This document shows, in pieces, positions 49,646-57,388 of a stretch of 64,000 nt of DNA. The DNA is taken from positions 744,001 to 808,000 of the forward strand of contig NZ_PKRQ01000002.1 of assembly GCF_002855575.1 (NCBI RefSeq). Direction: 5' to 3'. The notes beneath the pieces are model-generated. The model saw nothing but the letters and a program-made list of their open reading frames with translations, was not told where the DNA came from and did no database searches. Positions within the stretch are counted from its first letter, which is position 1, and the number at the start of each line of letters is the position of its first letter. The translations under genes were made by a program, and so were the position numbers. This DNA is from Tabrizicola sp. TH137 (GTDB taxonomy: Bacteria; Pseudomonadota; Alphaproteobacteria; Rhodobacterales; Rhodobacteraceae).

Positions 49646-50419
49646 ATGACCGACCTGCCCGTCTTCGCGCCGCTCTCTGCCTCCGTCACCTTCGTCGGTG
49701 CCGGCCCCGGTGCGGCGGCGCATCTGACCCTCGGCGCCTTCCGCGCCCTGCAAGGCGCGGATGTGGTGATCCATGACCGTCTGGTGGGGGAAGAGGTGAT
49801 GGCCCTCATCCCTCCGCATGTCACCCGCATCGACATGGGCAAGGAAGGCTTCGGCCCCTCTGCCGCGCAATCCGCCATCAACGCGACCATCGTCGCCCAG
49901 GCCCTGACAGGGGCGCGCGTCATCCGCCTCAAGGGCGGCGATTGCGGCATCTTCGGGCGTCTCGACGAAGAGATCGAGGCGGTGGAGGCGGCCGGTCTCT
50001 CCTACGCCATCCTGCCCGGCCTGACCTCCGCCACCGTCGCCGCTGCCGCCATCGGCCAGGGCCTGACGAAACGCGGCCGCAACCGCGCCCTGCGCATCGT
50101 GACGGGCCATGCGATGGACGGCTTCGCCGAACAGGACTGGCGCGGCATGGCCCGCGCGGGCGAGGTCGCCGCCATCTACATGGGCAAGAAGACCGCCCGC
50201 TTCCTCCAGGGCCGGCTGATGATGCATGGCGCCGCCCCCGAAACCCCCGTCACCGTGGTGGAGAATGTCTCGCGCCCCGATCAGCGCATCATTGCCGCCA
50301 CACTTGCCAGCTTGCCGGATGCCGTGGCCTTGACCGAAGGCCCCGCCGTCCTTCTCTACGGTATCGAACCCCGTCGCGCCGCCCTGGCGCTGACCGACCT
50401 GAAGGAAGCCACCGCATGA
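49646..50419 (+). CDS. cobA: Uroporphyrinogen-III C-methyltransferase (siroheme branch)
   Basis: The 257-residue SAM-dependent enzyme makes precorrin-2, the siroheme precursor needed by sulfite reductase. It has VTFVGAGPGAAAHLTLGAFRAL, VIHDRLVGEEV, the RLKGGDCGIFGRLDEEIEA motif, PGLTSATVAAAAIGQGLTKRG and YMGKKTARFLQGRLM, all typical. It is the single-domain type, without the CysG dehydrogenase part. It overlaps the DUF2849 gene by four bases and heads the operon that ends with fpr. Confidence 0.95.
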   Translation: MTDLPVFAPLSASVTFVGAGPGAAAHLTLGAFRALQGADVVIHDRLVGEEVMALIPPHVTRIDMGKEGFGPSAAQSAINATIVAQALTGARVIRLKGGDCGIFGRLDEEIEAVEAAGLSYAILPGLTSATVAAAAIGQGLTKRGRNRALRIVTGHAMDGFAEQDWRGMARAGEVAAIYMGKKTARFLQGRLMMHGAAPETPVTVVENVSRPDQRIIAATLASLPDAVALTEGPAVLLYGIEPRRAALALTDLKEATA

Positions 50420-50718
50420 GCCGCCGCTTCACCCCGAAGATCGTCACCGCCAACCGGCTGCGCGAAGGCGACGTGGTCTATCTGACCGCCGATGACCGCT
50501 GGTCGCCCTTCCACCACGAGGCCGAGCTGATCGAGGATGAGGCGCATGCCCAGATGCGCCTTCTCCATGCCTCCGCGCAGAAACTGCTGGTGGTCGGCGC
50601 CTATCTGGCCGATGCAAAGCCCGGCCCCAACGGCCCCGAACCCACCCATTTCCGCGAGGAATTCCGCACCCGCGGCCCCTCGAACTACAATCACGGCAAG
50701 CAGGCCGATTACGCATGA
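50416..50718 (+). CDS. DUF2849 family protein in the cys operon
   Basis: The 100-residue protein starts MSRRFTPKIVTANRLREGDVVYLTADDRW and contains EDEAHAQMRLLHASAQKLLVVGAYLADAKPGPNGPEPTHFREEFRTRGP. This matches the DUF2849 family, found in many alphaproteobacteria between cobA and the sulfite reductase gene. The function is unknown; a regulatory or assembly role in sulfite reduction is implied by context. It is coupled to cobA by a four-base overlap and followed by a palindrome array. Confidence 0.92.
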   Translation: MSRRFTPKIVTANRLREGDVVYLTADDRWSPFHHEAELIEDEAHAQMRLLHASAQKLLVVGAYLADAKPGPNGPEPTHFREEFRTRGPSNYNHGKQADYA

Positions 50719-50724
50719 GCGGAT

Positions 50725-50906
50725 GGCGGGGTGAACCCCGCCCTACGCGCCGCCAAGGCCTGTGGGGCGGGGTCCCCCCCGCCACCACCCGAAGACAAAA
50801 CCCGTAGGGCGGGGTTCACCCCGCCACCACCCGAAGACAAAACCCGTAGGGCGGGGTTCACCCCGCCACAAGATGACAAAACCCGTAGGGCGGGGTTCAC
50901 CCCGCC
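50725..50906. repeat. Array of five palindromes between DUF2849 and cysI
   Basis: GGCGGGG/CCCCGCC hairpin units lie at 50725-50742 (inverted orientation), 50764-50783 (variant), 50808-50825, 50850-50867 and 50889-50906. The last three carry GTAG before the palindrome, and two full 42-bp units with ACCACCCGAAGACAAAACCC between them make a direct tandem repeat (spacing 42, then 39). The array fills the 216-base gap inside the operon. It is likely a REP-like element that affects mRNA stability or expression of the downstream genes. Confidence 0.8.
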
Positions 50907-50934
50907 ACTCCGACCAGACCCAGAGGCCGCGCAG

Positions 50935-52605
50935 ATGTACAGCTATTCCGAATTCGACGAAGCCTTCGTCCGTGAACGCGTCGCGCAATTCACCCAGCAG
51001 GTGGAACGCCGCCTCGACGGCTCGCTGACCGAGGATGAATTCCGCCCGCTGCGCCTGATGAACGGGCTCTACCTGCAACTCCACGCCTATATGCTGCGCG
51101 TGGCCATTCCCTATGGCACGATCAACCCGCGCCAGATGCGCCAACTGGCCCATATCGCCCAGACCTGGGACAAGGGCTATGGCCATTTCACCACCCGCCA
51201 GAACATCCAGTTCAACTGGCCGAAACTGGAAGACGTGCCGAAGATGCTGCAAGCGCTGGCCGATGTCGGGATGCATGCCATCCAGACCTCCGGCAACTGC
51301 GTGCGCAACGTGACCGCCGATCATTTCGCCGGCGCCGCCGCGGATGAGATCGAAGACCCCCGCCCCGTGGCCGAACTCCTCCGCCAATGGTCCACCGACC
51401 ACCCCGAATTCCAGTTCCTGCCGCGCAAGTTCAAGATCGCCATCACCGGCAGCCCGAATGACCGCGCCGTCACCCGCGCCCATGACATCGGCCTGCGCAT
51501 GGTCCGCAATGCCAAGGGCGAACCGGGTTTCGAGGTGATCGTCGGCGGCGGCCTCGGCCGCACGCCCATGATCGGCCACACGGTGCGGGACTTCCTGCCC
51601 AAGGCCGATCTCCTGCCTTATGTCGAGGCCGTGCTCAGCGTCTACAACACGCTCGGCCGCCGCGACAACAAGTACAAGGCGCGCATCAAGATCACCGTGC
51701 ATGAAACCGGCAAGGAAGAGATCACCCGCCTGATCGAGGATCGCTTCGCCGAATTGCGCCCCCTCTTCGGCGGCAACGATCAAAAGCTTCTGGCCGAGAT
51801 CGAAGAGGCCTTCGCCCCGCCCGCCTTCCGCAACGCGCCCACGGATGCCTATGATGCCTTCTACAAGGCCGATCCGACCTTCCGGTCCTGGGCCGACACC
51901 AACCTCGCGACCCACCGGAACGCGCAATATGCCATCGTCACCATCAGCCTGAAGGCACATGGCGCCACCCCGGGCGATGCGACCGCCGATCAGATGCGCC
52001 TGATCGCCGATCTGGCCGAACGCTACGGCCATTCCGAAATCCGCATCAGCCACGAACAGAACGTCATCCTGCCCCATGTCCACAAGTCCGACCTGCCCAC
52101 GCTCCACGCGGCGCTGGCCAAGGCGGGGCTGGGAACGGCCAATGTCGGCCTCCTCTCCGACATCATCGCCTGCCCCGGCATGGACTATTGCTCTCTGGCC
52201 ACGGCCCGCTCCATCCCGGTCGCGCAGGAAATCGCCACCCGCTTCGATGAATTGAAGCTGGAACACGAGATCGGCCCCCTGAAGATCAAGATCTCGGGCT
52301 GCATCAATGCCTGCGGCCATCACCATGTGGGCCATATCGGCATCCTCGGCCTCGACCGCGCGGGGGTGGAGAATTACCAGATCACGCTGGGCGGCGACGG
52401 CACCGAAACCGCGGCCATCGGCGAAAAGACGGGGCCCGGCTTCGCCTATGATGAAATCGTCCCCGCGATCGAACGCATCCTGCGCGCCTATCTTGAAGTC
52501 CGGCAAAGCCCCGAGGAAACCTTCCTCGAAACCTTCCGCCGCACGGGCATCGCCCCGTTCAAGGCCGCGCTCTATGGCGAGGAAGGCGAAAAGGATGCCG
52601 CGTGA
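50935..52605 (+). CDS. cysI: Sulfite reductase hemoprotein (nitrite/sulfite reductase family)
   Basis: The 556-residue siroheme/[4Fe-4S] enzyme reduces sulfite to sulfide in six electron steps. N-terminal and C-terminal ferredoxin-like halves are visible (YGHFTTRQNIQFNWPKLEDVP; EIRISHEQNVILPHV). The cluster cysteines are in ACPGMDYCSLATARS (C-x5-C) and GCINACGHHHVGHIG (C-x3-C). Electrons probably come from the adjacent Fpr through a ferredoxin or directly. The ATG at 50935 gives MYSYSEFDEAFVRERVAQF, as in homologues. It ends 11 bases inside cysH. Confidence 0.95.
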   Translation: MYSYSEFDEAFVRERVAQFTQQVERRLDGSLTEDEFRPLRLMNGLYLQLHAYMLRVAIPYGTINPRQMRQLAHIAQTWDKGYGHFTTRQNIQFNWPKLEDVPKMLQALADVGMHAIQTSGNCVRNVTADHFAGAAADEIEDPRPVAELLRQWSTDHPEFQFLPRKFKIAITGSPNDRAVTRAHDIGLRMVRNAKGEPGFEVIVGGGLGRTPMIGHTVRDFLPKADLLPYVEAVLSVYNTLGRRDNKYKARIKITVHETGKEEITRLIEDRFAELRPLFGGNDQKLLAEIEEAFAPPAFRNAPTDAYDAFYKADPTFRSWADTNLATHRNAQYAIVTISLKAHGATPGDATADQMRLIADLAERYGHSEIRISHEQNVILPHVHKSDLPTLHAALAKAGLGTANVGLLSDIIACPGMDYCSLATARSIPVAQEIATRFDELKLEHEIGPLKIKISGCINACGHHHVGHIGILGLDRAGVENYQITLGGDGTETAAIGEKTGPGFAYDEIVPAIERILRAYLEVRQSPEETFLETFRRTGIAPFKAALYGEEGEKDAA

Positions 52606-53353
52606 CACCTCCACCCCGGAAGGCAATGTCGCCACGCGCGTCGCCCTCCTGAACGCCCGCTACAAGCATCACGGCGCCACCGCCGTGCTGGAACATGCCT
52701 TGAAGGATGCCGATCTGGGCAAGGTGGCGCTGGTCTCCTCCTTCGGGGCGGAATCGGTGGTGCTCCTGCACCTCGTCTCGGTCATCGCGCCGGAAACCCC
52801 GGTCCTCTTCATCGACACCCGGATGCTGTTCCAGGAAACGCTCGACTATCAGCGCGAACTGGCCGAAAAACTGGCGCTTTGCGACATCCGCACCATCCGC
52901 GCCCATCCCGGCAAGGTCGCGTTCGAGGATCCGGACGGAACCCTGCACCAGTTCAACACCGATGCCTGCTGCGCCGTCCGCAAGGTGGAACCGCTGGAAC
53001 GTGCCCTGGCCGATTTCGACGGCTGGATCACCGGGCGCAAGCGCTATCAGGGCGCGACCCGCGATCAGGTGGAATTCTTCGAAGCCGAGGGCGAGACCCG
53101 CATCAAGGTCAACCCCCTCGCCCATTGGGGACGCGAGGATATCGAGGAATACATGGTCGAGAACCGCCTGCCCCGGCATCCGCTGGTCGCCAAGGGCTAT
53201 CCCTCCATCGGCTGCGCCCCCTGCACCAGCCCGGTGAAACCCGGCGAAGACCCTCGCGCGGGCCGCTGGCGCGGCAGCCAGAAAACCGAATGCGGCATCC
53301 ACTTCATTGACGGCAAGCCCGTCCGCACCACGACCAAGGAGAACGCGGCATGA
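52595..53353 (+). CDS. cysH: Phosphoadenylyl/adenylyl-sulfate reductase, assimilatory (Fe-S type)
   Basis: The 252-residue enzyme reduces activated sulfate to sulfite. The PP-loop-like motif is ALVSSFGAESVVLLHLVSV. The conserved pairs TDACCAVRKVEPL and GCAPCTSPVKPGE form the [4Fe-4S] CC-x(n)-CxxC set, which marks the APS-reductase type rather than the cluster-free PAPS type. The catalytic cysteine is in QKTECGIHF. The ATG at 52595 overlaps cysI by 11 bases. It sits between cysI and the DUF934 gene. No sulfate adenylyltransferase genes are in the window. Confidence 0.95.
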   Translation: MPRDTSTPEGNVATRVALLNARYKHHGATAVLEHALKDADLGKVALVSSFGAESVVLLHLVSVIAPETPVLFIDTRMLFQETLDYQRELAEKLALCDIRTIRAHPGKVAFEDPDGTLHQFNTDACCAVRKVEPLERALADFDGWITGRKRYQGATRDQVEFFEAEGETRIKVNPLAHWGREDIEEYMVENRLPRHPLVAKGYPSIGCAPCTSPVKPGEDPRAGRWRGSQKTECGIHFIDGKPVRTTTKENAA

Positions 53354-53757
53354 CCGTGATCGTCACCGATACCGGCTTCGCCCCCGAAGACTGGACCGCC
53401 CCCATCGTGGTGCTGGCAGATATTGCCACGCATCAGGGCGCGGTGGACCTGTCGAACACCGATGACCCCACCGCGCTTCAGGCCCATCTTGCGGATCTCA
53501 AGCTGATCCGCGTGGCCTTCCCCGCCTTCAACGACGGCCGCGCCTTCACCATCGCCCGCCGCCTGCGGATGCTGGGCTACACGGGCCGCCTGCGCGCGCA
53601 TGGCCCGGTGATCGCCGATCAATACGCCATGATCCGCCGCGTCGGCTTTGACGAGGTCGAAATCCCCGACGACCTCGCCGCGCGCCAACCCGCCGCGCAA
53701 TGGGCCTTCCGCGCCGACTGGAAAGCCCATGACTACCAGTCCCGGCTCCGCGCCTGA
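53350..53757 (+). CDS. DUF934 family protein of the sulfite reductase operon
   Basis: The 135-residue protein overlaps cysH by four bases. It has the DUF934 core LIRVAFPAFNDGRAFTIARRLRMLGYTGRLRAHGPVIADQYAMIRRVGFDEVEIPDDL. Such proteins accompany cysI/cysH in proteobacteria; their exact role is unknown. The C-terminus DWKAHDYQSRLRA ends just before an inverted repeat that includes its stop region. Confidence 0.93.
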   Translation: MTVIVTDTGFAPEDWTAPIVVLADIATHQGAVDLSNTDDPTALQAHLADLKLIRVAFPAFNDGRAFTIARRLRMLGYTGRLRAHGPVIADQYAMIRRVGFDEVEIPDDLAARQPAAQWAFRADWKAHDYQSRLRA

Positions 53758-53779
53758 GGCGGGACTGGACGCAGCGTCC
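53736..53779 (+). terminator. Hairpins at the end of the DUF934 gene
   Basis: CCAGTCCCG (53736-53744) pairs with CGGGACTGG (53760-53768) around a 15-base loop that contains the stop codon. GGACG/CGTCC (53767-53779) follows. There is no T-tract. They could partly separate fpr from the cys genes. Confidence 0.45.
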
Positions 53780-53787
53780 GAAAACTT

Positions 53788-53797
53788 GTATGCATAC
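53788..53797. promoter_or_regulatory. Candidate operator GTATGCATAC upstream of fpr
   Basis: A perfect 10-bp palindrome inside TTGTATGCATACGAA, 70 bases before the fpr start in an A/T-rich stretch. The shape (TTGTATnnATACnAA) is like sites of GntR-family regulators. No GntR gene is in the window. Confidence 0.4.
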
Positions 53798-53866
53798 GAA
53801 TGAAATAAGCCGCAGCCCGACGGTCTTGCGTCCGGCGCCCGTTCAGACCACAGAGGCCCTGTCCCC

Positions 53867-54688
53867 ATGACGGAACTTGCCCAGATGAATGCTCCCGCTG
53901 CCAAACCGCATCTGCCCGATGCCCAGACCGTCACCCAGGTCACGCATTGGACCGACCGGCTCTTCTCCTTCCGGGTCACCCGGCCGCAATCCCTGCGCTT
54001 CCGCTCGGGCGAATTCGTGATGATCGGCCTCCTGGGCGACAATGGCAAACCGCTGCTGCGCGCCTATTCCATCGCCTCCCCCGCCTGGGACGAAGAGCTT
54101 GAATTCTACTCGATCAAGGTGCCCGACGGCCCCCTGACCTCCAGACTCCAGCACATCCAGCCGGGGGATGAGATCATCCTGCGCCCCAAACCCGTCGGGA
54201 CGCTGGTCCATGACGCGCTGTTGCCCGGCAAGCGGCTCTGGTTCCTTGCCACCGGCACCGGCATCGCGCCCTTCGCCTCGCTCATGCGCGAACCGGAAAC
54301 CTATGAGAAATACGAGCAGGTCATCATGATGCATACCTGCCGCGAGGTGGCCGAACTCGAATATGGCCGCCAATTGGTGGAAAGCCTGAAGGACGATCCG
54401 CTGATCGGCGAGCTGGTGGGCGACAAGCTGCGCTACTACCCCACCACCACGCGCGAGACCTTCCATCACATGGGCCGGGTCACCGACAACCTCACCTCCG
54501 GCAAGGTCTTTGCCGATCTCGGCCTGCCGAAGATGAACCCGGCAGAAGATCGCGCCATGGTCTGCGGCAGCCTCGCCTTCAATGTGGACGTGAAGAAGAT
54601 CCTTGAAGATTTCGGCCTGACCGAAGGCGCGAATTCCGACCCGCAGCAATTCGTGGTCGAAAAGGCCTTCGTCGGCGACGGCATCTGA
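53867..54688 (+). CDS. fpr: Ferredoxin--NADP(+) reductase
   Basis: The 273-residue FAD enzyme exchanges electrons between NADPH and ferredoxin or flavodoxin. The FAD motif [21 protein letters not shown] (RxYS) and the NADP-binding [17 protein letters not shown] are clear, followed by [12 protein letters not shown] and the C-terminal [21 protein letters not shown]. It probably feeds the siroheme sulfite reductase encoded just upstream, and may also serve the P450 or a stress response, as in Rhodobacter. The gap before it holds a possible operator. Confidence 0.96.
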   Translation: MTELAQMNAPAAKPHLPDAQTVTQVTHWTDRLFSFRVTRPQSLRFRSGEFVMIGLLGDNGKPLLRAYSIASPAWDEELEFYSIKVPDGPLTSRLQHIQPGDEIILRPKPVGTLVHDALLPGKRLWFLATGTGIAPFASLMREPETYEKYEQVIMMHTCREVAELEYGRQLVESLKDDPLIGELVGDKLRYYPTTTRETFHHMGRVTDNLTSGKVFADLGLPKMNPAEDRAMVCGSLAFNVDVKKILEDFGLTEGANSDPQQFVVEKAFVGDGI

Positions 54689-54715
54689 CCCCGTCCCGAA
54701 ACCCCAAAAAGAACA

Positions 54716-54743
54716 GGCCGCGCCGGATCCACCCCGCGCGGCC
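54716..54743. terminator. Probable terminator of the cys-fpr operon
   Basis: GGCCGCGC and GCGCGGCC form an 8-bp stem around CGGATCCACCCC, followed by TGTTTCTTCATCTTGG with a short T-rich stretch. It lies 27 bases after the fpr stop. Confidence 0.55.
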
Positions 54744-54749
54744 TGTTTC

Positions 54750-54772
54750 TTCATCTTGGCCCAAATACTCAA
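54750..54772 (+). repeat. Copy B of the 3'-end motif containing TTGGCCCAAATACTC
   Basis: This copy is identical over 23 bases to the one at 1136-1158 and begins 61 bases after the fpr stop, on the sense strand. A short GC hairpin (GGCCGCGC...GCGCGGCC, about 54716-54743) lies between the stop and the motif and may be the terminator of the operon. Confidence 0.7.
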
Positions 54773-54854
54773 AAAGAACGCATCCCCCCGACGTGACGCC
54801 ACCGACAAGGCCGCAAGGGGGAGGCCGGGGGAACACGGCCCCCCGGCCAGATCA

Positions 54855-55418
54855 TCACAGCCCCAGCGCCGACCGGACCTGATCCACCGCCGTCTGCACC
54901 AGCGCCGGATTGGACGCTGCCGCCTCGACCGCGGCCTTCAGCGTGGTCTTGCTCAGCGCATCCAGTTGCGAGGCGTCGATCAGCGCCGAAATCCGCGCCG
55001 CGTCGAAATTGGCGGCATCCAGCGCTGCCGCCGCCTCGGCCTGCATATCCGTCGCAGCCCCGGTGGCGGCATCGGCCACCGCCGCCGCGGCCTCTCCCGC
55101 CGCCTCCGTCGCGGCCTCCGTCGCGGCCTCGGCCGCAACACCGGCCGCCTCGCCAGCGGCTTCAGCCGCTTCACCGGCCGCCGCTGCCGTCTCTTCCAGG
55201 GCCTGTGCCGCCTCTTCCGCCGCGGCCGTCGCCGCCGCCTCCGCTTCTGCGGCCGCAGCCGCCTCGGCCTCCGCCGCCGCCTGTGCCGCAGCCTCTGCCG
55301 CCGCTTCAGCCTCTGCCGCCTCTTCGGCCGCCCGCTGGGCGGGGACATAGCTGAACTGGTAATAGCCAAGTCCGGCCAGGGCCACGACGGCCACTCCGAT
55401 GAGAAGGTTCTTGTTCAT
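54855..55418 (-). CDS. Alanine/glutamate-rich membrane-anchored protein
   Basis: The 187-residue protein has one N-terminal membrane helix ([22 protein letters not shown]) and then a long Ala/Glu low-complexity stretch ([42 protein letters not shown]), predicted helical. It ends in a more normal domain ([45 protein letters not shown]). It resembles the repeat part of the OmpA-family protein at 58628. I recognise no function. The ATG at 55418 has GGAGA six bases before it. The gene is divergent from infC. Confidence 0.75.
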   Translation of the reverse strand: MNKNLLIGVAVVALAGLGYYQFSYVPAQRAAEEAAEAEAAAEAAAQAAAEAEAAAAAEAEAAATAAAEEAAQALEETAAAAGEAAEAAGEAAGVAAEAATEAATEAAGEAAAAVADAATGAATDMQAEAAAALDAANFDAARISALIDASQLDALSKTTLKAAVEAAASNPALVQTAVDQVRSALGL

Positions 55419-55652
55419 GCGCATTCTCCAGTTGACCGGATGATGTCCGGTTGTGGCGCAGATATGGGCCTCATCCTGGGGGAAATGAACCCCCGGCCAC
55501 TCCCAGAGCCCGCAACGCGCGGCTTTCCGCCCCCGGCCCGCCGCGCCATGCGGACCGCTTTCTCCTTGCAGGCCAAGCGATTCCCGTTGAAACCGCCCCC
55601 ATGGCCGACTAGATTGCGCGCGCCGAACGGAAACCGCAGAAGGACCACCACC

Positions 55653-56192
55653 ATAGCCCGCAGACCCCACAACGCCCCTCCGCAACGCGAGACGGGCCCC
55701 CGTGTGAACGAACGCATCCGCTCTCCCGAAATCCGCCTGATCGGCGCTGATGGCGAGAATATCGGGGTCGTGACCCCCGCCCGCGCGATGGCGCTGGCCG
55801 AAGAGGCGGGCCTCGACCTCGTCGAGATCAGCCCGAACGCGGAGCCCCCGGTCTGCAAGATCATGGACTTCGGCAAGTTCAAATACGAACAGCAGAAGCG
55901 CGAGGCCGAAGCGCGCAAGAAGCAGAAGATCATCGAGATCAAGGAAATCAAGTTCCGCCCCGGCACCGACACGCATGACTATCAGGTCAAGATGCGATCG
56001 GTGCTCAAGTTCCTCGAAGAAGGCGACAAGGTGAAGGTCACCCTGCGCTTCCGGGGCCGCGAGATGGCACACCAGGAGCTTGGCCTCGACCTGCTCAACC
56101 GCGTGGCCGCCGATGTGGGCGAGAATGGCAAGGTCGAATCCATGCCGCGCCTCGAAGGCCGCCAAATGGTGATGATGATCGCGCCGAAATAG
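55653..56192 (+). CDS. infC: Translation initiation factor IF-3, probable ATA start
   Basis: The 179-residue factor selects initiator tRNA and start codons on the 30S subunit. The N-domain [62 protein letters not shown] and C-domain [42 protein letters not shown] are complete. The conserved N-terminus (I/M)[12 protein letters not shown] is preceded by no ATG, GTG or TTG in a suitable place; an ATA at 55653 follows AGAAGGA at eight bases. Rare start codons are known in infC and allow IF-3 to control itself. GTG at 55704 is a fallback start that loses 17 conserved residues. Confidence 0.95.
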   Translation: MARRPHNAPPQRETGPRVNERIRSPEIRLIGADGENIGVVTPARAMALAEEAGLDLVEISPNAEPPVCKIMDFGKFKYEQQKREAEARKKQKIIEIKEIKFRPGTDTHDYQVKMRSVLKFLEEGDKVKVTLRFRGREMAHQELGLDLLNRVAADVGENGKVESMPRLEGRQMVMMIAPK

Positions 56193-56226
56193 GCCGCGGT
56201 TACCCTCCGACGGACCGTCCAACCCG

Positions 56227-56252
56227 AAGGCCGCGCATCTTGCGCGGCCTTT
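56227..56252 (+). terminator. Intrinsic terminator of infC
   Basis: A perfect 11-bp stem AAGGCCGCGCA/TGCGCGGCCTT with a TCT loop, then TTTCTC. It lies 34 bases after the infC stop. Confidence 0.85.
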
Positions 56253-56274
56253 CTCATCTGATGACGCCGACCAT

Positions 56275-56383
56275 GAAGAATTTTCATCCGAAAATTCTTC
56301 CAACCCCGAAAAATTTTCGTACGAAAATTTTTCCAGATCACCGCCCAGGGGCGGTGCGAAGATTTTTCGGACGAAAAATCTTC
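56275..56383. terminator. Train of four hairpins between infC and the convergent moeA-like gene
   Basis: Hairpin 1 (56275-56300) has arms GAAGAATTTTC/GAAAATTCTTC with loop ATCC. Hairpin 2 (56308-56333) is a 26-bp perfect palindrome with arm GAAAAATTTTCGT. Hairpin 3 (56340-56355) has arms ACCGCC/GGCGGT. Hairpin 4 (56358-56383) has arms GAAGATTTTTC/GAAAAATCTTC with loop GGAC and reaches the last base of the next gene's stop codon. This is the longest of the hairpin trains. Confidence 0.8.
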
Positions 56384-57384
56384 TACTCCGGTTCCCGCAA
56401 TTGCGGCCGCAGGGGGATCTCCTTCAACAGCCCCCCCACGCCCATGGCCGCGATCTCGGCATCGCCCACGGTCTGGCCGCAGGCCAGCCGCTCCAGCACC
56501 CAATCCGCGCCGTTCAACGCCGGGCTGCGTGCGCATCCCGGCAGGCCGATCACCGGCCGCCCGCCCAGATCGCCCAGAAACAGCAGGTTCCCGGGATCGA
56601 CCGGCATGCCGAACCGCGCCACCTGCCCCCCTGCCGCGCGCAGCGCCGCCGGGGCCGTGTCCTCAAGGTCCGATGTGGCGCTGCCGGTCAGGATCAGCAC
56701 CATCTCCCCCTCGGCCCGGCCGATGGCCGCCCGCAAGGCCGCCACGTCATGCGGCACGCTCTCTGCCCCCGTCAGCCGCATGCCCAGCGCGCGCAAGCGC
56801 CCCTCGACCGAGCGCCGCCCCTTGGCCGCCACTTTCGCGTCGATCCCCGGCGCCTCCGTCATCACCAGCGCCGCCGACCGCAGCACGACCGGCCGCACCC
56901 GGATCGCCGCCCGCGCCGCGGCACAGGCCGCGGCCAGTGCCGCCTCTTCCACCCCATAGGCGATGATCTTCACCGTGCCCACCAGCGTCCCCGCCACCAC
57001 CCGCTGCCAGGGGGCCAGCGTCGCCAGCGTGATCGCCGGATGGACAAGGTTCAGCCGATGGATCGCCGCCGCGTCCAGTTCCACGATCCCCGGCCCGACG
57101 GCGTTCAGGTTCACCCGCCCCGTGAAGGCCTCGCCCGACCGCAGCCCCTGCGCCACCGGATCGGGCACCAGCGCCGCCGCCAGCCGCGCCGCCGCCCGGT
57201 CCTCGCCCACATCCCCCGGCCCCAGCCGCGCCACGGTCACGCAGGTCAGCCCCGCCGCCCGCAGCGCCGCGATCTCGGCCCCGCCCAGCACCACACCCTT
57301 GCGCAGCCGCCCGCCGGGCACCGCCTCGGAATGGGCGAGGATCGCCCCCTCGGCCGCCTCCAGCGTCACCTCTCCGAAGAACAC
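56383..57384 (-). CDS. MoeA-like molybdopterin-binding protein
   Basis: A 333-residue protein. The C-terminal half is a MoCF/MoeA-type molybdopterin-binding domain (RSAALVMTEAPGIDAKVAAKGRRSVEGRLRALG, EGEMVLILTGSATSDLEDTAPAALRAAGG, GNLLFLGDLGGRPVIGLPGCARSPALNGADWVLERL). The N-terminal half differs from full MoeA (LEAAEGAILAHSEAVPGGRLRKGVVLGGAEIAALRAAGL). It is of the type found in molybdenum-hydroxylase maturation clusters. It starts four bases after the xdhC stop. It probably prepares or hands over Mo cofactor. Confidence 0.85.
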   Translation of the reverse strand: MFFGEVTLEAAEGAILAHSEAVPGGRLRKGVVLGGAEIAALRAAGLTCVTVARLGPGDVGEDRAAARLAAALVPDPVAQGLRSGEAFTGRVNLNAVGPGIVELDAAAIHRLNLVHPAITLATLAPWQRVVAGTLVGTVKIIAYGVEEAALAAACAAARAAIRVRPVVLRSAALVMTEAPGIDAKVAAKGRRSVEGRLRALGMRLTGAESVPHDVAALRAAIGRAEGEMVLILTGSATSDLEDTAPAALRAAGGQVARFGMPVDPGNLLFLGDLGGRPVIGLPGCARSPALNGADWVLERLACGQTVGDAEIAAMGVGGLLKEIPLRPQLREPE

Positions 57385-57388
57385 AGGG

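Noticed and set aside
50760-50906. Direct repeats that might look like a short CRISPR array
   Set aside because: Repeats contain a strong palindrome with near-identical, not variable, spacers, and no cas genes are present; treated as REP-like.
54756-55652. Extended N-terminus of infC reading through an upstream open frame
   Set aside because: The upstream part is antisense to the Ala/Glu-rich gene and shows no IF-3 similarity before [10 protein letters not shown].
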